Shown: piece after piece, positions 44,776-57,798 of the stretch
Layout of the letters: each line of letters begins with the position of its first letter
Position numbering within the stretch: the stretch's first letter is position 1
Assembly (NCBI RefSeq): GCF_036373705.1
Contig: NC_089853.1
Location: 32,020,568 to 32,084,567, forward strand
Direction: 5' to 3'
DNA from: Amia ocellicauda
Lineage: Eukaryota; Chordata; Actinopteri; Amiiformes; Amiidae
Length of the DNA: 64,000 nucleotides
Position numbers and translations under genes: made by a program
Notes under the pieces: model-generated
Seen by the model: the letters and a program-made list of their open reading frames with translations, nothing else
What the model was told of the DNA's origin: nothing
Database searches by the model: none

Positions 44776-47700
44776 TATATAAATAGTCTTTTGTGTATTA
44801 CTACCACATATAAACATAAAGGCAAGTCATTTAAACTATTTCTGGGGTAGGCGGATTTAAACTGTGATCATTACAAACAACGAAGTTGTATGTTTATAAA
44901 AGCACAAATGTATTGAGCCAATTCACACTACTAGTTGCCTTCTACTATCCACTGGTTCCACAATGTGTTATTACCAGTGCAGGCAGTGTAAACTTGTATT
45001 CAGACGTTTTTTGACTAGGCCACTTTAGTTTTTTGTTCAAAGCCTCCAGGAGCTGAATGTTATTTTGACCACTTGTATTTGAACCTTAATACTTGTAATG
45101 CGTTACAAATGTTTTAAAATCAATCCTCTAAGAAGGTTTGTACTGCATAAAGACTTGTGAACATTTGAATTTAATATAAAAAAGTGAATGAATTTAGAAG
45201 AAGGATACATGCATTTATATATCAAGAATCCTGTATATAGTAAAAAGAGCTGCAAACATAAATCAAAAATCAATCAACACAACAAATATTGAATTGATAG
45301 TGAATTTCGCTGCTGGAGTACCACTGGTTTCCACTGGGAGTCACTACCTCTCCCTGAACAGGAATGGGAAACAGAAGCAGCTGACTGGAACATTACTGAA
45401 CCTCCCAGCATCTGAACTCCTCTTATATGGAGCAAAAACAATTATCAATGTCTTTGCTAGCTTGGACAAAGGCCACACTAGTGTTCCAGAATATACTTAA
45501 AGAGCTCAAATGTAAAGAATGTAATTCCTGATGCTCTGGTCTCAACTGAATTTCAATAAATCAACATGTTTAATTTGACAAAAGGTGAATTGTAAGTTAT
45601 ACTTCTAATGTAATCAATCAAACCTCACTGTTCTTGCTCTGCACCTTTTGCCATTTGCAGTCCCTCTTCCAAAACCTCTGCCAGGTATTTGGAGTCTCCG
45701 CAGACATCTCCAGCACCTTCTCTCCTGACTTACTCAGGTGACCTGTCTCCACAGGGATTTGGATTTTGTTTGATTTGCTGGGATCCGGCAACGGAGGGTC
45801 CCTTCAGTTGCACCCAAGAGTGTGTCACTCATCTCTGAACAATGCAGGCCTCCCTGTCTCCAGCCCCAAGCTTGTAGGCCTAGCCTGGACAGCCCCAGCC
45901 TCTATCAACTAGCATTATCAGATGCAGCATTCAACTCCTGTAGGTTTCTCTCACTGATATTATATTTTAAACAACACAAGGTGTAAATACAAGTAAATTC
46001 TAATGCAAACTTGAAGCTGGAAACATCACTAAATCAACTTATTTTGTAATGCTATCAATGAAATGTTTAGAAATATAGTAATAAGTAAATTGAGGTATTC
46101 TACAAAGAAGGCTTAAGTCATGCCCATAACGTCTCTGATTCAGCATCAATGATGAACATCCCTGCCACTCCAGCAGGGATTCACTGTGCTGCTCCTCCTC
46201 ATGGCCAGAGGAAGTGGACTGTGGGAGGATATAAAAGTGATGTAATAGGATGAGAGCTGTTGCAGGAGCCTGATAACAGACATTCATATTCTGAAAGGGG
46301 TCCAAAAAGCTGCACTGACCAAGAGAATGAAAGCACATCACGGGCATATGAAGGAAACTAATAGCAATTCTATTTGAAACTTCTGAAAACAAGAACTGTT
46401 TTCTATACTGACAGGTTTGATAATGAATCCTCCCATTTCCAAGCAAAAAAACATTTTATATTTTCAAAAAGAAGTGAGTCTGTTACCTAATTTGCACTTA
46501 TGTATGCATTTATTATCATTACTGACACTTGCTTGTCAGTGTTGAAAAGCTATTCAATAATATCAAAAATGTTGGCTCAGTCTTCACTAAATTGAGCCAG
46601 GCATCCTTGAATCTTAATGCAAGTAACTGAATCACAGTTATATCAGCAGAGTGTAATAAAATATTTTGAAATGTCAGAAAATGACGTTTAAAGGAACGTC
46701 TCCTCACAGATCAAAATCACAATTAAATGTAAATTGGAATTGTATGTGTGTGTTCTGCTTTATTTAAATGAAGGAAGAATCGTATGAAGATTCAGTATAA
46801 AACAGGGTGATAGTGTTGCTTGTGCACTTTGTTTCTGGGTAGTGCTGAATGATTCACCATAGGCAGCTCTGTCTCCTCATTGTCCAGGGTATTCTCAGTC
46901 TGTCTGTAATACTTTTGCAAAATTCAGTGACTTTTCTGAAAGTGTAGTTCATGTATATATTTGTAGTGTTTGTTAAACCAGTACATTTTGAGATGTTAAG
47001 CTTATTTAGGCTTGTTCTTGCAGTAACCAATCTATGAGAACTGTTGAAATTTAACCAGAAAGTGTCAGTTGAAAAGACAAACATATTTGTATACTCTTAT
47101 TTAATGAATAATTTCACCACAGAAGACTTAAACCAACACTGCTCAACAGATTTCAACTTTGTGTTGTTGTTGTTGTCTACTGTTTTCCTAAAGAGGGCAC
47201 TCTTGTAACCTAAAACATAATGGATTGCCTGAGAAGGGAGGTGACTAGATTGACGTAGGCAGTAAATTAAACATGGCAGAAATTAGAAGGATCAATCTAG
47301 CTTCAGACTTCAAACACTTTATTTTTCATTATCACTGCAGATATACAATAAGGGCAAAGGGGTGTTGCCCTATACACTGATGGACATGATTTTGAGACTT
47401 ACCATGCATTTTAATTGAGTTTGACCACAGGTCTTCTCATGAAACTAGCATCCCTTGTAATAATGTAACAGTATTAACCTCTTGGTCAGAAGCTTATAGG
47501 TGACTTTCCGAATTAATTGGGGCAATTAATTAACAAGTCTTGAAGAACTATGGAGAAAAGGGGAAGAGTTCAATGTGACTTCAAGGAAGCAGACAAGGCT
47601 GTGGTGCCAAAGCCTGCTCCTATAAAACCCCAATGCTCTGAGATTTATGCTGTAACCACTTTCTAAAACCTGGGAAAACATTTTGATTATGGTTTGATTT

Positions 47701-47899
47701 AAGTAAGTCACTTATTCAATAAATGGAAATGGAATCGATCCTTGAGAGCATAAGGTGTTATTTTTTCAGGTGAGCTCTAACATGATTTAATTGACCTAAA
47801 GCAGCACATTTGATCAGAAAGACAGGTTTCCAAGTCTTTATAGATTGAAGATTGCAGTGTAATGTAAACAGCTGGATTGGGTCTCTCTTACCAGGATTG

Positions 47900-48030
47900 A
47901 GAACCACTGATTGAGATTGTAATGATTGATGCCTTGTACATAACTGTATTTTTGCACTTTGTTTGCACTTATGTTGTAAGTCGCCCTGGATAAGGGCGTC
48001 TGCCAAGAAATAAAAAAAATAATAATACAT
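47900..48030 (+). repeat. SINE 3' part with L2/V-SINE-type tail
   Basis: The end reads GTAAGTCGCCCTGGATAAGG GCGTCTGCCAAG followed by an A-rich AATAATAATA tail. This is the conserved 3' tail of many fish SINEs that borrow L2-type LINE machinery. The 5' head is unclear. Confidence 0.75.
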
Positions 48031-48779
48031 TGTGTATCCATAGTCACTCTTCCCAGTTAAGATTTATGGACAATACAGCCCTATGGTAAGCATCATGGAG
48101 TGCAGACTGCAATCAAGGGATACAGAAAATCTGGTATTTACGCAAACAAAAGTGGTGGTGGGAGAAATTGAAAAACAACCTAAAGAGAAGAAAGATTTAT
48201 CCTTAGTAATGGTTTCTTATCCAGCATACCCCAATAAAGCTATGGAAAACTGTTGTGTAGAAAAGGTATAGGGCTTATTTTGTTGTTTTACTTTCTGCGG
48301 TTGTACTGCAGTACTGGATCAGTTGATTTGATTTGCAGTCACAATGTAAAAAGTATGTGAGACAAAGTCCACTCGTTTAATGTATTTCTGTTCCACACCA
48401 GTTAGCCTACCCTCTCTTAATCAGTTTGCTTTCACAAAGAGGGAGCACTGAATTCAGATTCTCTTTTTGCAAGCAATGCATATTTTTGGTTAATGCAGAC
48501 AAACATATCGCGACGGAAAATAGCCAAATAAGAAGGATTATCTACATATACATGTGATCACGGATATGACGTAATATTGTCCTTCCAAAGGCTGCGGTAT
48601 AGAACCAATGTACAAAAGTATAGAAAACCACACCGTGTACTATAAGGGCACAATTTACTAGAATGGGTGATAAAATAAACACATGAGCGAATCGGTGTTT
48701 TATTCCCACAAAGCTGGGTTAGGTAAATAAACCGTGGACGCTGTCGGGTTTGCGATTGGTATGATTCAAGAGTAAGTGT

Positions 48780-49320
48780 GAAAGGCGGCGCCGTGCGCAG
48801 GTCCTGTGAGCGCTGCTGATGTAATCTCGCGGGATCTCGCGTCCGCAATCCGCTATCCGCTGAAGGAGGCTCGAGTCCTGCATCGGCATCTCCGACCCGC
48901 CGCGCCGCCGCCGCCGCTCCTCCTCTGCCTGCTTTCGGGCGACATCAGGCTGCTTGTCATCTCTCCGGCGGGCTGCGGTGGGGCTTAGACCGACCCTGAT
49001 CTCATCCTCTCCCCTCGACCCCTCTCTGTCCCCCCCGATCGGTATCTCTCCATCCCCGCCCGCTCCCGCACCTGTTACCTGGCTCCCCGGGCGGATCCCG
49101 ACGATGATGTCCTGCGCTCCGGTGCTCGCGGTGCTGCTGCTGGGGGGCTCGCTGCTGCCGCGGGGCTCTGCTCAGAACGGTAAGCCCGGAGACGCGACCT
49201 GCTACCGGGGGTCGGGGAGGGATTTGGTCCCGGGTCTTGGGAGCAGCGGGGTGGAGGTCGTGGGAGAAGGGGCTGCTGCTGTAGACGGTGGCGCAGGGCG
49301 CCGATGCAGACTCGCTTATA
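48780..49320 (+). promoter_or_regulatory. CpG-rich promoter
   Basis: Dense CpG content begins near 48780 in otherwise AT-rich DNA and spans the exon at 49104. At 48824-48842 ATCTCGCGGGATCTCGCGTC holds two copies of GATCTCGCG or its near match, close to the TCTCGCGAGA element of TATA-less vertebrate promoters. The island supports a transcription start between about 48790 and 49000. Confidence 0.75.
49104..49179 (+). CDS. First coding exon of a secreted or membrane protein (neuroplastin-like, tentative)
   Basis: Encodes MMSCAPVLAVLLLGGSLLPR and then GSAQN plus one base of a codon, followed by donor GTAAGC at 49180. It is a typical signal peptide (hydrophobic core VLAVLLLGG, cleavage plausible after GSA). 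The splice immediately after the signal peptide in phase 1 is the layout of immunoglobulin-superfamily genes. The text and the G-starting split codon resemble neuroplastin (NPTN) exon 1, whose leader also ends LLP...AQN, but signal peptides carry little information. The ATG at 49104 was preferred to an in-frame ATG at 48954 because the longer N-terminus is a proline-serine stretch typical of translated 5' UTR. Downstream exons were not found in the next 14.7 kb, except possibly at the window end. Confidence 0.55.
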
Positions 49321-49324
49321 TAAA

Positions 49325-49355
49325 CCGCACCGCACCGCACCGCACCGCACCGCAC
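49325..49355. repeat. (CCGCA)n minisatellite
   Basis: Six CCGCA units lie just after the first exon, within the CpG island. Confidence 0.95.
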
Positions 49356-51499
49356 GGAGCGGGAGATTTTCTATTTATTTCCATAATCCAGGCCGTGTGC
49401 CTGTGCGTGTGCGGTGGCGTGACAGCGGCGGGTGATCGGGCATCAAGTCTCTGATTACTTTTAGTCCTGAGAGGTTCATTTGTTTAATGGTATTTTACTT
49501 TGATATGACCGGTTTTGTTGAGCAGGTTTTAAGGCAGTATTATATATATATATAATTTAATTCTGCTGCAACCGACAGCCGTGCATTGCATTTGACAGAC
49601 CAGAACCATCTCTTGAATGAAATCATTTCCTGATACGCGCTGTTTTCGATGTGGCAGATTCATTATTGTGTTCAGGATGATGAATTGGTAAAGGTGAGTT
49701 GTGTAGGCGATGGACGAGGTCCTAACCGGTGAAAGCGCTCTAGTTACTATTTAAACTGGCACATTTGCACAGTCCGTTATTATATATGACACTCTCGAAA
49801 AGCTTGGATTTCCCGTTTGCTTGTATCTTAGCAGTGCGTTTGTTTGTTTTGTGGTTGGATTAGATTTTTGTTTTATTTCGGGCTAGTGTTAGATCTGTTT
49901 AATTTCAGATTTAGCAAGCCCAACCCCCTTCTGTGTGTTTGCACTATTTTGAGACTGTTGCTTAATAAATGTTCTTGCAACATGGGGACCTACATTGATT
50001 ATTATTATTACAAAAATAGACTATATCATATTTGAATGGGTACCCTAATATATATTATGACGTTTTTCTGGATTGTGCAGTTGTTTATTATCAAAGGTGT
50101 GGCATGAACCCTCAGATTATTAATGAATACAGGTGTATTATATTCCCCATTGGCTTCATGCTGGGAAACAGTCAGCTGCACTAACGGCAAATAAAACCAC
50201 TACTGCAGGTGTAGTTAGAGCTTTTTCTGGTAGCTTTTCGAAACACAAGTGAATACTGTCCCCACTAGGCTAGAATGCAGATTGACTGTGCCAGGGGAGA
50301 GTGCTGACGGGGCAGAATTGTGCAGTGCAAACTCCTATGCGCTCTGGGATGGGCCACCATAAACATAGATCTGGCAAACTGGGATGCATAACCCAGTTTT
50401 ACCAGCACGTGTGATTTGAAATCTTTATCCCCAAGCCAATTGCACAGCGTCTTGGTGCAAGGTTCATTCATTAAGTTTTTATCAGAGCCTGCTGTTTAAT
50501 GTCATTTTATGGAACTTCATTTCGGTTAACACCAGCGTCTGTTTTCAAATATGCGTTTGTAGCGGTTTCATGTTTACCCTTTAACATAAAGAAACCAGTT
50601 TAGGTGATATTAAAGTATATGTTTGGGCCAAGATCACTTTTGGTTGATGATCATGGCTGTAGTAACATATGGTAGTTAGTCATGTCTGGAACAGTATTGG
50701 GTGGCATTATCTCTGCTGTGATGTGACCAGTGGCTTACTGTTCTCGACTGAGTGGGCTGGAGAAGACCGCAACCTTCTGGAGCTGAAGATACTTTAGTTA
50801 ATGCAATGTTCTACACAGTGTTGCAACCTGGTATTGATTACTACACAGTGAAGAGGATACAGAACTCATTTTACCATATTGATTGCATTGCTTTCCATAG
50901 CCTGTGCTTTGGCCGATCCCTCTGGTGTGCTGGCATTAATTACTCAGAATCGCCTTACTGCTCTTTGCACGGAACATCTCATCTTTCATTGGTCTACAAA
51001 GGAGAAAATAATCAGGATCTGTTAGTGTAGATGATTGTGGATTTGCTATTGTAATGGAAAGACTAAACCGGAATTCCGCATATGCCACAGCCCCAATTTG
51101 CTATGTTAATTATGATGTAGGTGCAGTAGATGTGTGTGGAGAGAGAAGGCACAGAGGGGGAATTAATTATGCTGGAAGCAGTTCAGACCGCATAGCATGA
51201 TATTCTCTCAAAGTATTTTAGATGCATCTTCTCTTGTGTTTAAGTACTCCATGTACGTATGTATATTTTGTTTCCAAAATGAACATTTTGACATTTTATT
51301 CTGATTTCTTTCTTCTGTCACGTCTAATAAGACAATACTATAGTCAATAATTATTGTACTCATCAATAATTCTTGTTTGTAAACTTAATTTACCCTAACA
51401 ATAACATTGTGAAGCCTGCGGGATAGGTTGCAGTGCACATTGTAGTTTAGCCATTGAGAGAAACGCAGTACTAATCTGAAGACTGTAGGCCTATGTGCC

Positions 51500-51745
51500 C
51501 ATTTTAGCTAAATGGGGCTGTGTGCTAACAGAATTGACAGAATTTGCTGATCAAAATTCAATCCCAGGTGGGGTCACTGCTGTTGTACCCTTGAGCAAGG
51601 TACTTTACCTAGATTGCTCCAGTAAAATCCCAGCTGTATAAATGGGTAATTGTATGTACAAAATAATGTGATGTATTGTAACAAATGTAAGTTGCCCTGG
51701 ATAAGAGTGTCTGCTACAAAATGTAATGTAATAATAATAAGAGAT
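51500..51745 (+). mobile_element. tRNA-derived SINE, near full length
   Basis: The head has an A-box-like TTAGCTAAATGG and a B-box-like ATTCAATCCC about 50 bases later. The body contains the fish SINE words GTACCCTTGAGCAAGGTACT and TTGCTCCAG. The tail is GTTGCCCTGGATAAGAGTGT CTGCTAC followed by AATAATAATAA. All three modules are in order. Confidence 0.8.
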
Positions 51746-51938
51746 TCCAATAAGAAGATGGTAAATGTGGGAAATCAGATTACTACACAGTGTTGACCCT
51801 AGATCACTAAGCAATACAGAATGTAGAACACATTTTGGAGCAGTTTAATGTAGTGATTGATTTATGTATTATTCACCATGTACAACAAATTACAGATGAC
51901 TTTCCATTCTAGAAAGAAACATTTATAATGATGATGAT

Positions 51939-51940
<2 letters not shown>

Positions 51941-51976
<36 letters not shown>
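51941..51976. repeat. (TAA)n microsatellite
   Basis: About 12 TAA units. Confidence 0.9.
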
Positions 51977-51977
<1 letters not shown>

Positions 51978-52104
51978 CTAAGTTTGAGGACTGTTCTTGA
52001 TAGAAAATGTATTGAACTGGGTTGTGGGTGGGAGGATGAATAGAAATGTGTACCTGCACAGTATAGGGAGGTAACCAATTGATTCAGGTGGCGATATGTG
52101 GCAC

Positions 52105-52210
52105 AACACCAGGTGTTGTAGCATAGCGGTAATGCATGTTTATTGGAGTGCAGGGGCACCAGGTTTGCATCAGGCCTAGTAGGGCTTTGAGCAGTAACAT
52201 CAGTGCAACT
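52105..52210 (+). mobile_element. tRNA-derived SINE head
   Basis: An A-box TAGCATAGCGG at about 52121 and a B-box-like GGTTTGCATCAGG at about 52163. No tail was found within the next few hundred bases. Confidence 0.55.
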
Positions 52211-52554
52211 AGCATTTAAACAGATTGGACCCACCTCCCTGCGGCAAGTAGCTATGTTGTGCTTGCCAGTTGCTCATGCACATTTTCTCTTTCCTGGCTC
52301 AAGTGTTCCTCTCGAACATGAGATTTGGCCATCCAGAAAGACAATGTAACCAATGATTCTGGCAGCAGGTCTGTCCCCCCCATGTGGGCTGGTTCTTAGT
52401 ATAGTGTCCATCAGTGCACAAAAGCCACTTTTACAGAATTCTTTTATTTTAGATTTCAGACCATAACAGGTTCTGGGTTAGATTTAAAACAAACAAATTC
52501 AAGATTAAAATTTCTAATAGGCCTGCAAATATTATTTACACCCTAAGTTATTAT

Positions 52555-52640
52555 ACTAGACTATAGGATCCTTAATATGGAGAAGTTAGTTATGAGGTGC
52601 CATAACTAACTTCTCCATATTAAGGATCCTATAGTCTAGT
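52555..52640. repeat. Perfect 40-bp-stem hairpin
   Basis: Arms 52555-52594 and 52601-52640 are exact complements (40 of 40) around the loop AGGTGC. The flanking bases do not pair. The sequence is AT-rich with a BamHI-like GGATCC in each arm and shows no transposon end or TA duplication. Confidence 0.97.
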
Positions 52641-54399
52641 TTTTTATCAAATGGAGAATCACAAACATTGAAACAAACAGACACATTTTTATAAAATCCT
52701 TTGAGTGGTTGGAGCGGAAAAGAGAATCAATCTGCACATGGATGTATTTCCTAAGCTTGCAAATAATGTATTAATTGAAATGCCGTGGTACCTTGCATTA
52801 TTGAAAATAATTCCAGAGCTTTGTATTTTTAAAAAGAATACAAATCATCTAGGCCTAGCTGTCTTAAATCAGTGGGGCTTCTGACCTTCATGATGTTAAG
52901 GTCACAGCAAATCAAGTATTTTATTTACATTAACCCCCATACAATATCCCAGTTTTTTTTATGATGCCTGGTGCTCTTGTTACATCACTTGGATCCTTCA
53001 ACTTTCAGTAAATTAAATATGAATGTTATTCTAGGGATCTCTTGAGTGTGTTGACATGGTGCTGATCTGGCCACCGTGAAGCCCAGTCTATCCTGATGCA
53101 AGAATGATTATTCCTGCTTGAATCTCCAACACTCGTGCAAGGCAAAATGCATCCACAAACATGTGCAGCTGCAGCGTAAATTGCATCTGTCCTTCTGCGG
53201 CAAGCTTCTATTTATAGACCTGAGACGCAGCAGGCATGGATCCTGATTTATTAACGCCCATTGTGAAATGGAATCCGTTAACTCTTAATGCAGGAGGTGC
53301 ACTTTGAAGGTGTTCAGCTGTGATGCACAGTGCACTTGACAATTGGCAGAAATTTGTAAGGTTTCAAGGCTACTAAGATGTGCCACCATATTGGTGCAGT
53401 TGTGATAGAATTTGTGTGGTCAAGTGTTTGCTTTTGCTACAGAAATAAAAAAATAAAAGTATTAAAGGAAAACAAGGGCCGCACAAAAAAACATACCTAC
53501 TTGTACAAAGTGTTGTTTGTTTACTGGAATTTTTTTGAATTCCAGTATCACATTGAAGACATCCATTAGTGGTTTGTACTACAAATCAACAGCCTGGCTT
53601 TAATTACCATCAAGGGTATTAGCCTCTATTAATACAACTGGCTTTGATCTCTGATCTGTTGGAGACATTGAAAAGGGAGCAGTGTCTGTTGGCAAAGACT
53701 GATACAAATATTGTATACATGTGATTATTGCTTTAAAAAAAAAAGTGCTCTTATTCCATTACGTTTATGTTGATTCACATTGAAATAGAAATGAGAGCAT
53801 TATCAGAAATTATTAGCAACTTCTGACTATTAGCAACTATAGACGTAGGGTATTTTGACTTTAAGCACCATTTCATGAGTAATCTGCTATGAAGCAAGAA
53901 TTGGATGTAAGATTCTGTTCTATTTTTACGTAGTTAAGAATATGTGGCCGAACCTGTTAAATTCATGTATTATTATTAAAGTGAACGCTGAAAATTACAG
54001 AGCTAAAAGAAGTGGCGTTGAGTCACACGGAAATAAAATATGAAAGTAAACCATTAAATTATTTGTGCAGTGATATCAAAAACGAAAGGACTAAACTATG
54101 AAAGTGGCAAATTTGAGCTGCAGACTGAGACTAGTGTGAAAACGTACAATGTTTTCAGGAACCTGGCTAATCTAAGCCATGTAATCATTTTTAGCTTCTA
54201 AAATAGTAAAAGCAGTTATTTTATTTCATGTGCCTATAATTAGAAAGTACTCACCACTCTTAGAGTATATGAAACAGATTTTTTATTTTTAAAACTGAAC
54301 TGAACTGAACTGACATACTTCTATCATCCACAACCTAAAGTTATTCTGATCTGTGTCATAATGTGCAATATTAAGTTGCAACACTAGCTATCAGATAAA

Positions 54400-54475
54400 T
54401 AATGGCACTGACCCACGAATAGGGTTTGTGGAGTATACAGGTTTGAGACCCGTCACTAGAGTATCCTTCATGGTT
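54400..54475 (+). repeat. Possible tRNA-derived SINE head
   Basis: A-box-like ATGGCACTGAC and B-box-like GGTTTGAGACC lie about 40 bases apart. Confidence 0.4.
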
Positions 54476-56281
54476 TTTCTCTCTCTCTCTTTCTCTCTCT
54501 CTCCTTGGCTATCCATCATACGTTAGGCTATAAACAAGTATGAAAAAAGTATTCTCACAGTGGTTGAAGCCTGGATGAAAATGAAAGGAAATTAGATCTG
54601 CCTGTGCTTAAATGAAATGCCTGTAGAAGTTGTAACCATTGAATTGCACGTTTGTAATTATGTGTAATTATTTTTGTGTTGTGGATAAGGCATCAGACCT
54701 TCCAGCAGTCTCAACGGCAATACATTTGATATCTTCTGTAGTACATAAATATGTGGGAAGTAGCTTTAGTATAGCACAGATTGATTTTGGCTGTACCACA
54801 GTGAAACCTTCCACAATGTGTCAGGTACAATGAGTTTGTCACCTTGGCTGTAACTCTGTTGGGACAAAAATCTAGGCTGTTCAATCTATTTTTGGTATTT
54901 GGTGAATCTAATTTAAAAAGAATGAAAAAACTCAACTTGTTCCTTGGGAGTTTTTAAATATATGCTGTGTTTTTTGTTGCAGGACTCAATAATAGAATGT
55001 ACTAGAATCTTTTGTGGCCCATCTGAGCAGTTTGCTTGCATATGTGACCTTATTCCACAAGAATATGGTAGCATCTACCCTTGAGCCTGTTAAAGCTCAG
55101 TCTGATTTGTTGTTACTGTGTTTGCAAAGGCACTCAGTTGTGAGTAAGACATGTATTAAAAAGGAAACATTATTACTACATAAAGTACAAATGGAGTTAG
55201 ACCTATGCAGTTCAGTGAAAATACAGAGCGCACAGTTCAAGTGAAGTAGGATATTGGGAATCGAGTACAACCTGGGCTCAATTCGAGATTTCTGTGAATG
55301 TTGGAATCGCAAGATGTCCCTGATTAAAAGACACAGAGGTTTATTTTCTTTGTATAAACATTTTAATTAAATCGTATGTAATTTTCTTTACCACTGTAAT
55401 GGAGATCACATCCACATAAAGTACAGAAAATGTATATATAGTGTGACGATAGAAAAAACGTCTTGTTTCATATTATGCTCTATTGTTTATTACGTTGTGT
55501 CGCAAATCCCACTCTTTACGGCAATAGTTTTCGTCATTTGGATGCTTTGCGTTCTTCCCAGTTCTTCCACACGTGCCGGACGCAGGCAAGAAATGTGCAT
55601 CAGAAACACAGACAGACATGGAGGAGAGTGAACTGACACAGAATAACCACAATAACCAAAAGATTCTTTAATGCACAAGGGCACACGTTGTTCCCCGCTC
55701 TCGTCGGTGGGCTAATCTAGATCTGCAAGCACCCCCAACAATACACCTTCGCACCCTCCACCCCCGCTAATTTAGATTATTATTTTTTCATTTTATACAA
55801 ATTATATCAACGTTTGTTTGCATTTTAATAAATTGTAAAGCAATGCGAACATGCAGAAACAGTTTTATTATTATTAATAATAATAATAATATTATTATTA
55901 TAACTATTTGTATTAACACGTACTATACCGGTAAGCATAATCGAGACACGACAGTCAGAGAAGAAATATACCTGTCTAGCAGATGTTAATGCGCCACTAT
56001 AAACCCGGACATGGTAAATCTACCTGAATCTATACCTTTTACAGCGCATGCGTTGCGTGATTACTATTACTTGTGTTATTGTTATGTGACAGTAAATCAT
56101 ATTGTGTGTGTGTGTGTGTATATACCCCATAACAACATAACACACTTAATCACACAACACTTGTGCTGTAATGTGTTGCATTCTGCATATATTTACCATG
56201 ACAGCCTGCATGTGGTATGTGTTAGTTTTGCATATTTAATGATTAACAAAATGCTTGTAGTTTGAATGTCTTTGGTCTTAT

Positions 56282-56390
56282 TTTGTAGCTTGATTGGATA
56301 AAAACAAGAAATATCGAGAGATATATCGTGTATCGCCCAAACTTCTAAAAATATAGAGATATTATTTTTAAGTCATATTGCCCAGCCCTA
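56282..56390 (-). mobile_element. hAT-type transposon end
   Basis: On the minus strand it begins TAGGGCTGGGCAATATGACT and continues with TATCGAGAGATATATCGTGT-type words (ATATCTCTCGATATTT). This is the widespread fish hAT end family starting TAGGGCTGGGCGATAT. The other end was not found nearby. Confidence 0.55.
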
Positions 56391-57419
56391 ATTTAATGAT
56401 TCTACTGGGGAATGTGGTCTAATATGTGTCCTGGAGGAATCAAATTTTTGTAAAAGAAGACCTAAGAGGTGCAGTGTGGCTGCTATCTTGGCGGTTTAAG
56501 AGGGGTTAATCTGGAAGAGAACTTGCAAGTTCCAAGAGATTAAACGCATTTGAACTGAAGCTGGGGTTAGTGGGATTTAAATCTCATTAAATAACTGCAC
56601 TTCTGTATCGTGACCTAGCACTGGCTGTGCATTGGAGACGGTGTCGTCCCCTGCCACATTGTTTAACGTTCAGTTGAGGTGCACACATCTTGAGGCACAT
56701 AACACAACACATCCATCTTCTCTTTTCAACAGGAGAAGGTTTATGGGCGGACGATGGCCAGGTGTTGATCTGATGACTGAGGCTTTTGATGTGTATTTTT
56801 AAACATCCACAAAAGCCACATGAATGTCGGACAGCTTCGTTTAAGTCTCGGACAGCTTTGGCTTTGAGATGCTCAGATATGAAACCTTGTGTCATTTAAC
56901 TTAATTTGTTTTCATATTATGATTAGTATATATTTAATTTTTCAGTGAAGGTTGGCACACTACAATGGCTTTATAACGGGAAATGAATCTCTTTTTTGCT
57001 AGGAAGGAATAGAACATTTATTTCCTGCATACTTACAATAATGAGGAATTGGCCTTTGTGTTGTGCCCTATTCTTCACTGCTGTCACCTGGATTTTTAAA
57101 GGAGAACTTTAAAGACAGGCCTCCGCATGGCAATTCCACAGTCATGGGGCTCTTGCATTGTGTCAACTGGATAATGGCCACCTCTCCCTCAAATAAAACA
57201 GATTTTCAGGCAGGCTGTCTGTATATACAATTCACACACATAATTTGGTAGTCACATTTTCTTTCATTTGTGATGAAAATGTAAATTCCAAAAGTAGTTT
57301 ATTGCTCGTAGGGAAAAATATCAACTGGAACAATGATCGGTCCTTTGAGTCACCTGGGAAAGATGAAAGACTATGAACTGAAGCAAACAAATTAGGCTAT
57401 TGGGTATAAACAGCGCAGG

Positions 57420-57640
57420 CTCAGTGTAATATGCCGCGAAAGTTGCCGCGTTCGTGCAGCGCAGTTCTGCACAGAATTTCAGATGTGACGTCACTAAGCC
57501 CCACCCCCAGAAATCTGTGCAGAAGCGGCGCAGCTCCGGAAAGTTGCTGCGGGAGGCGAGCTGTGGCTGTGAGATGAAATACTATGCAGAGATCAAGAGG
57601 GGCGTGTGAAGATAAATGACGACTACTGCTGCCCCCTAGA
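57420..57640. promoter_or_regulatory. GC-rich intronic island with a CRE palindrome
   Basis: A full cAMP-response-type site TGACGTCA lies at 57486-57493. It is bracketed by an imperfect inverted repeat (TTCTGCACAGAATTTC at about 57465 and GAAATCTGTGCAGAA at about 57511). CpGs are frequent compared with the surroundings. It could be an internal promoter or enhancer, or part of an uncharacterised transposon. Confidence 0.35.
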
Positions 57641-57798
57641 CAGTGGAGGTGAACGACAAAGCTGTGAACATTGTCAACACCATAGACACGATTTTAGATC
57701 GACACTTTGGCTATGTCAGTGCTTTGTTAAATAATTACATGAATTATTTTAACAAATATATAATGCAAATCTATAATAGTAGTAGTAATAATAATAAT

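Larger units (their letters stand above)
44011..48770. other. Intergenic region, repeats only
   Basis: It contains a G/C-rich repeat word near 44120-44215 (GCAATTGCCTGGGGCCCCGG), the block shared with the spacer at 44323-44441, a TTTTTGTNTTTGYGTTT-type quasi-repeat at 44520-44580, the inverted repeat partner at 44651-44775 and a SINE tail at 47900-48030. Open frames (45294-45500, 46039-46446) have no recognised homology. A segment at 45600-45790 has splice-like sites (TTTGCAG, CTCCACAG) but no recognisable coding. Confidence 0.5.

Noticed and set aside
48954..49103. Extended N-terminus of the signal-peptide protein from the ATG at 48954
   Set aside because: The added residues are a proline/serine-rich run that would bury the signal peptide; the ATG at 49104 places it at the N-terminus.
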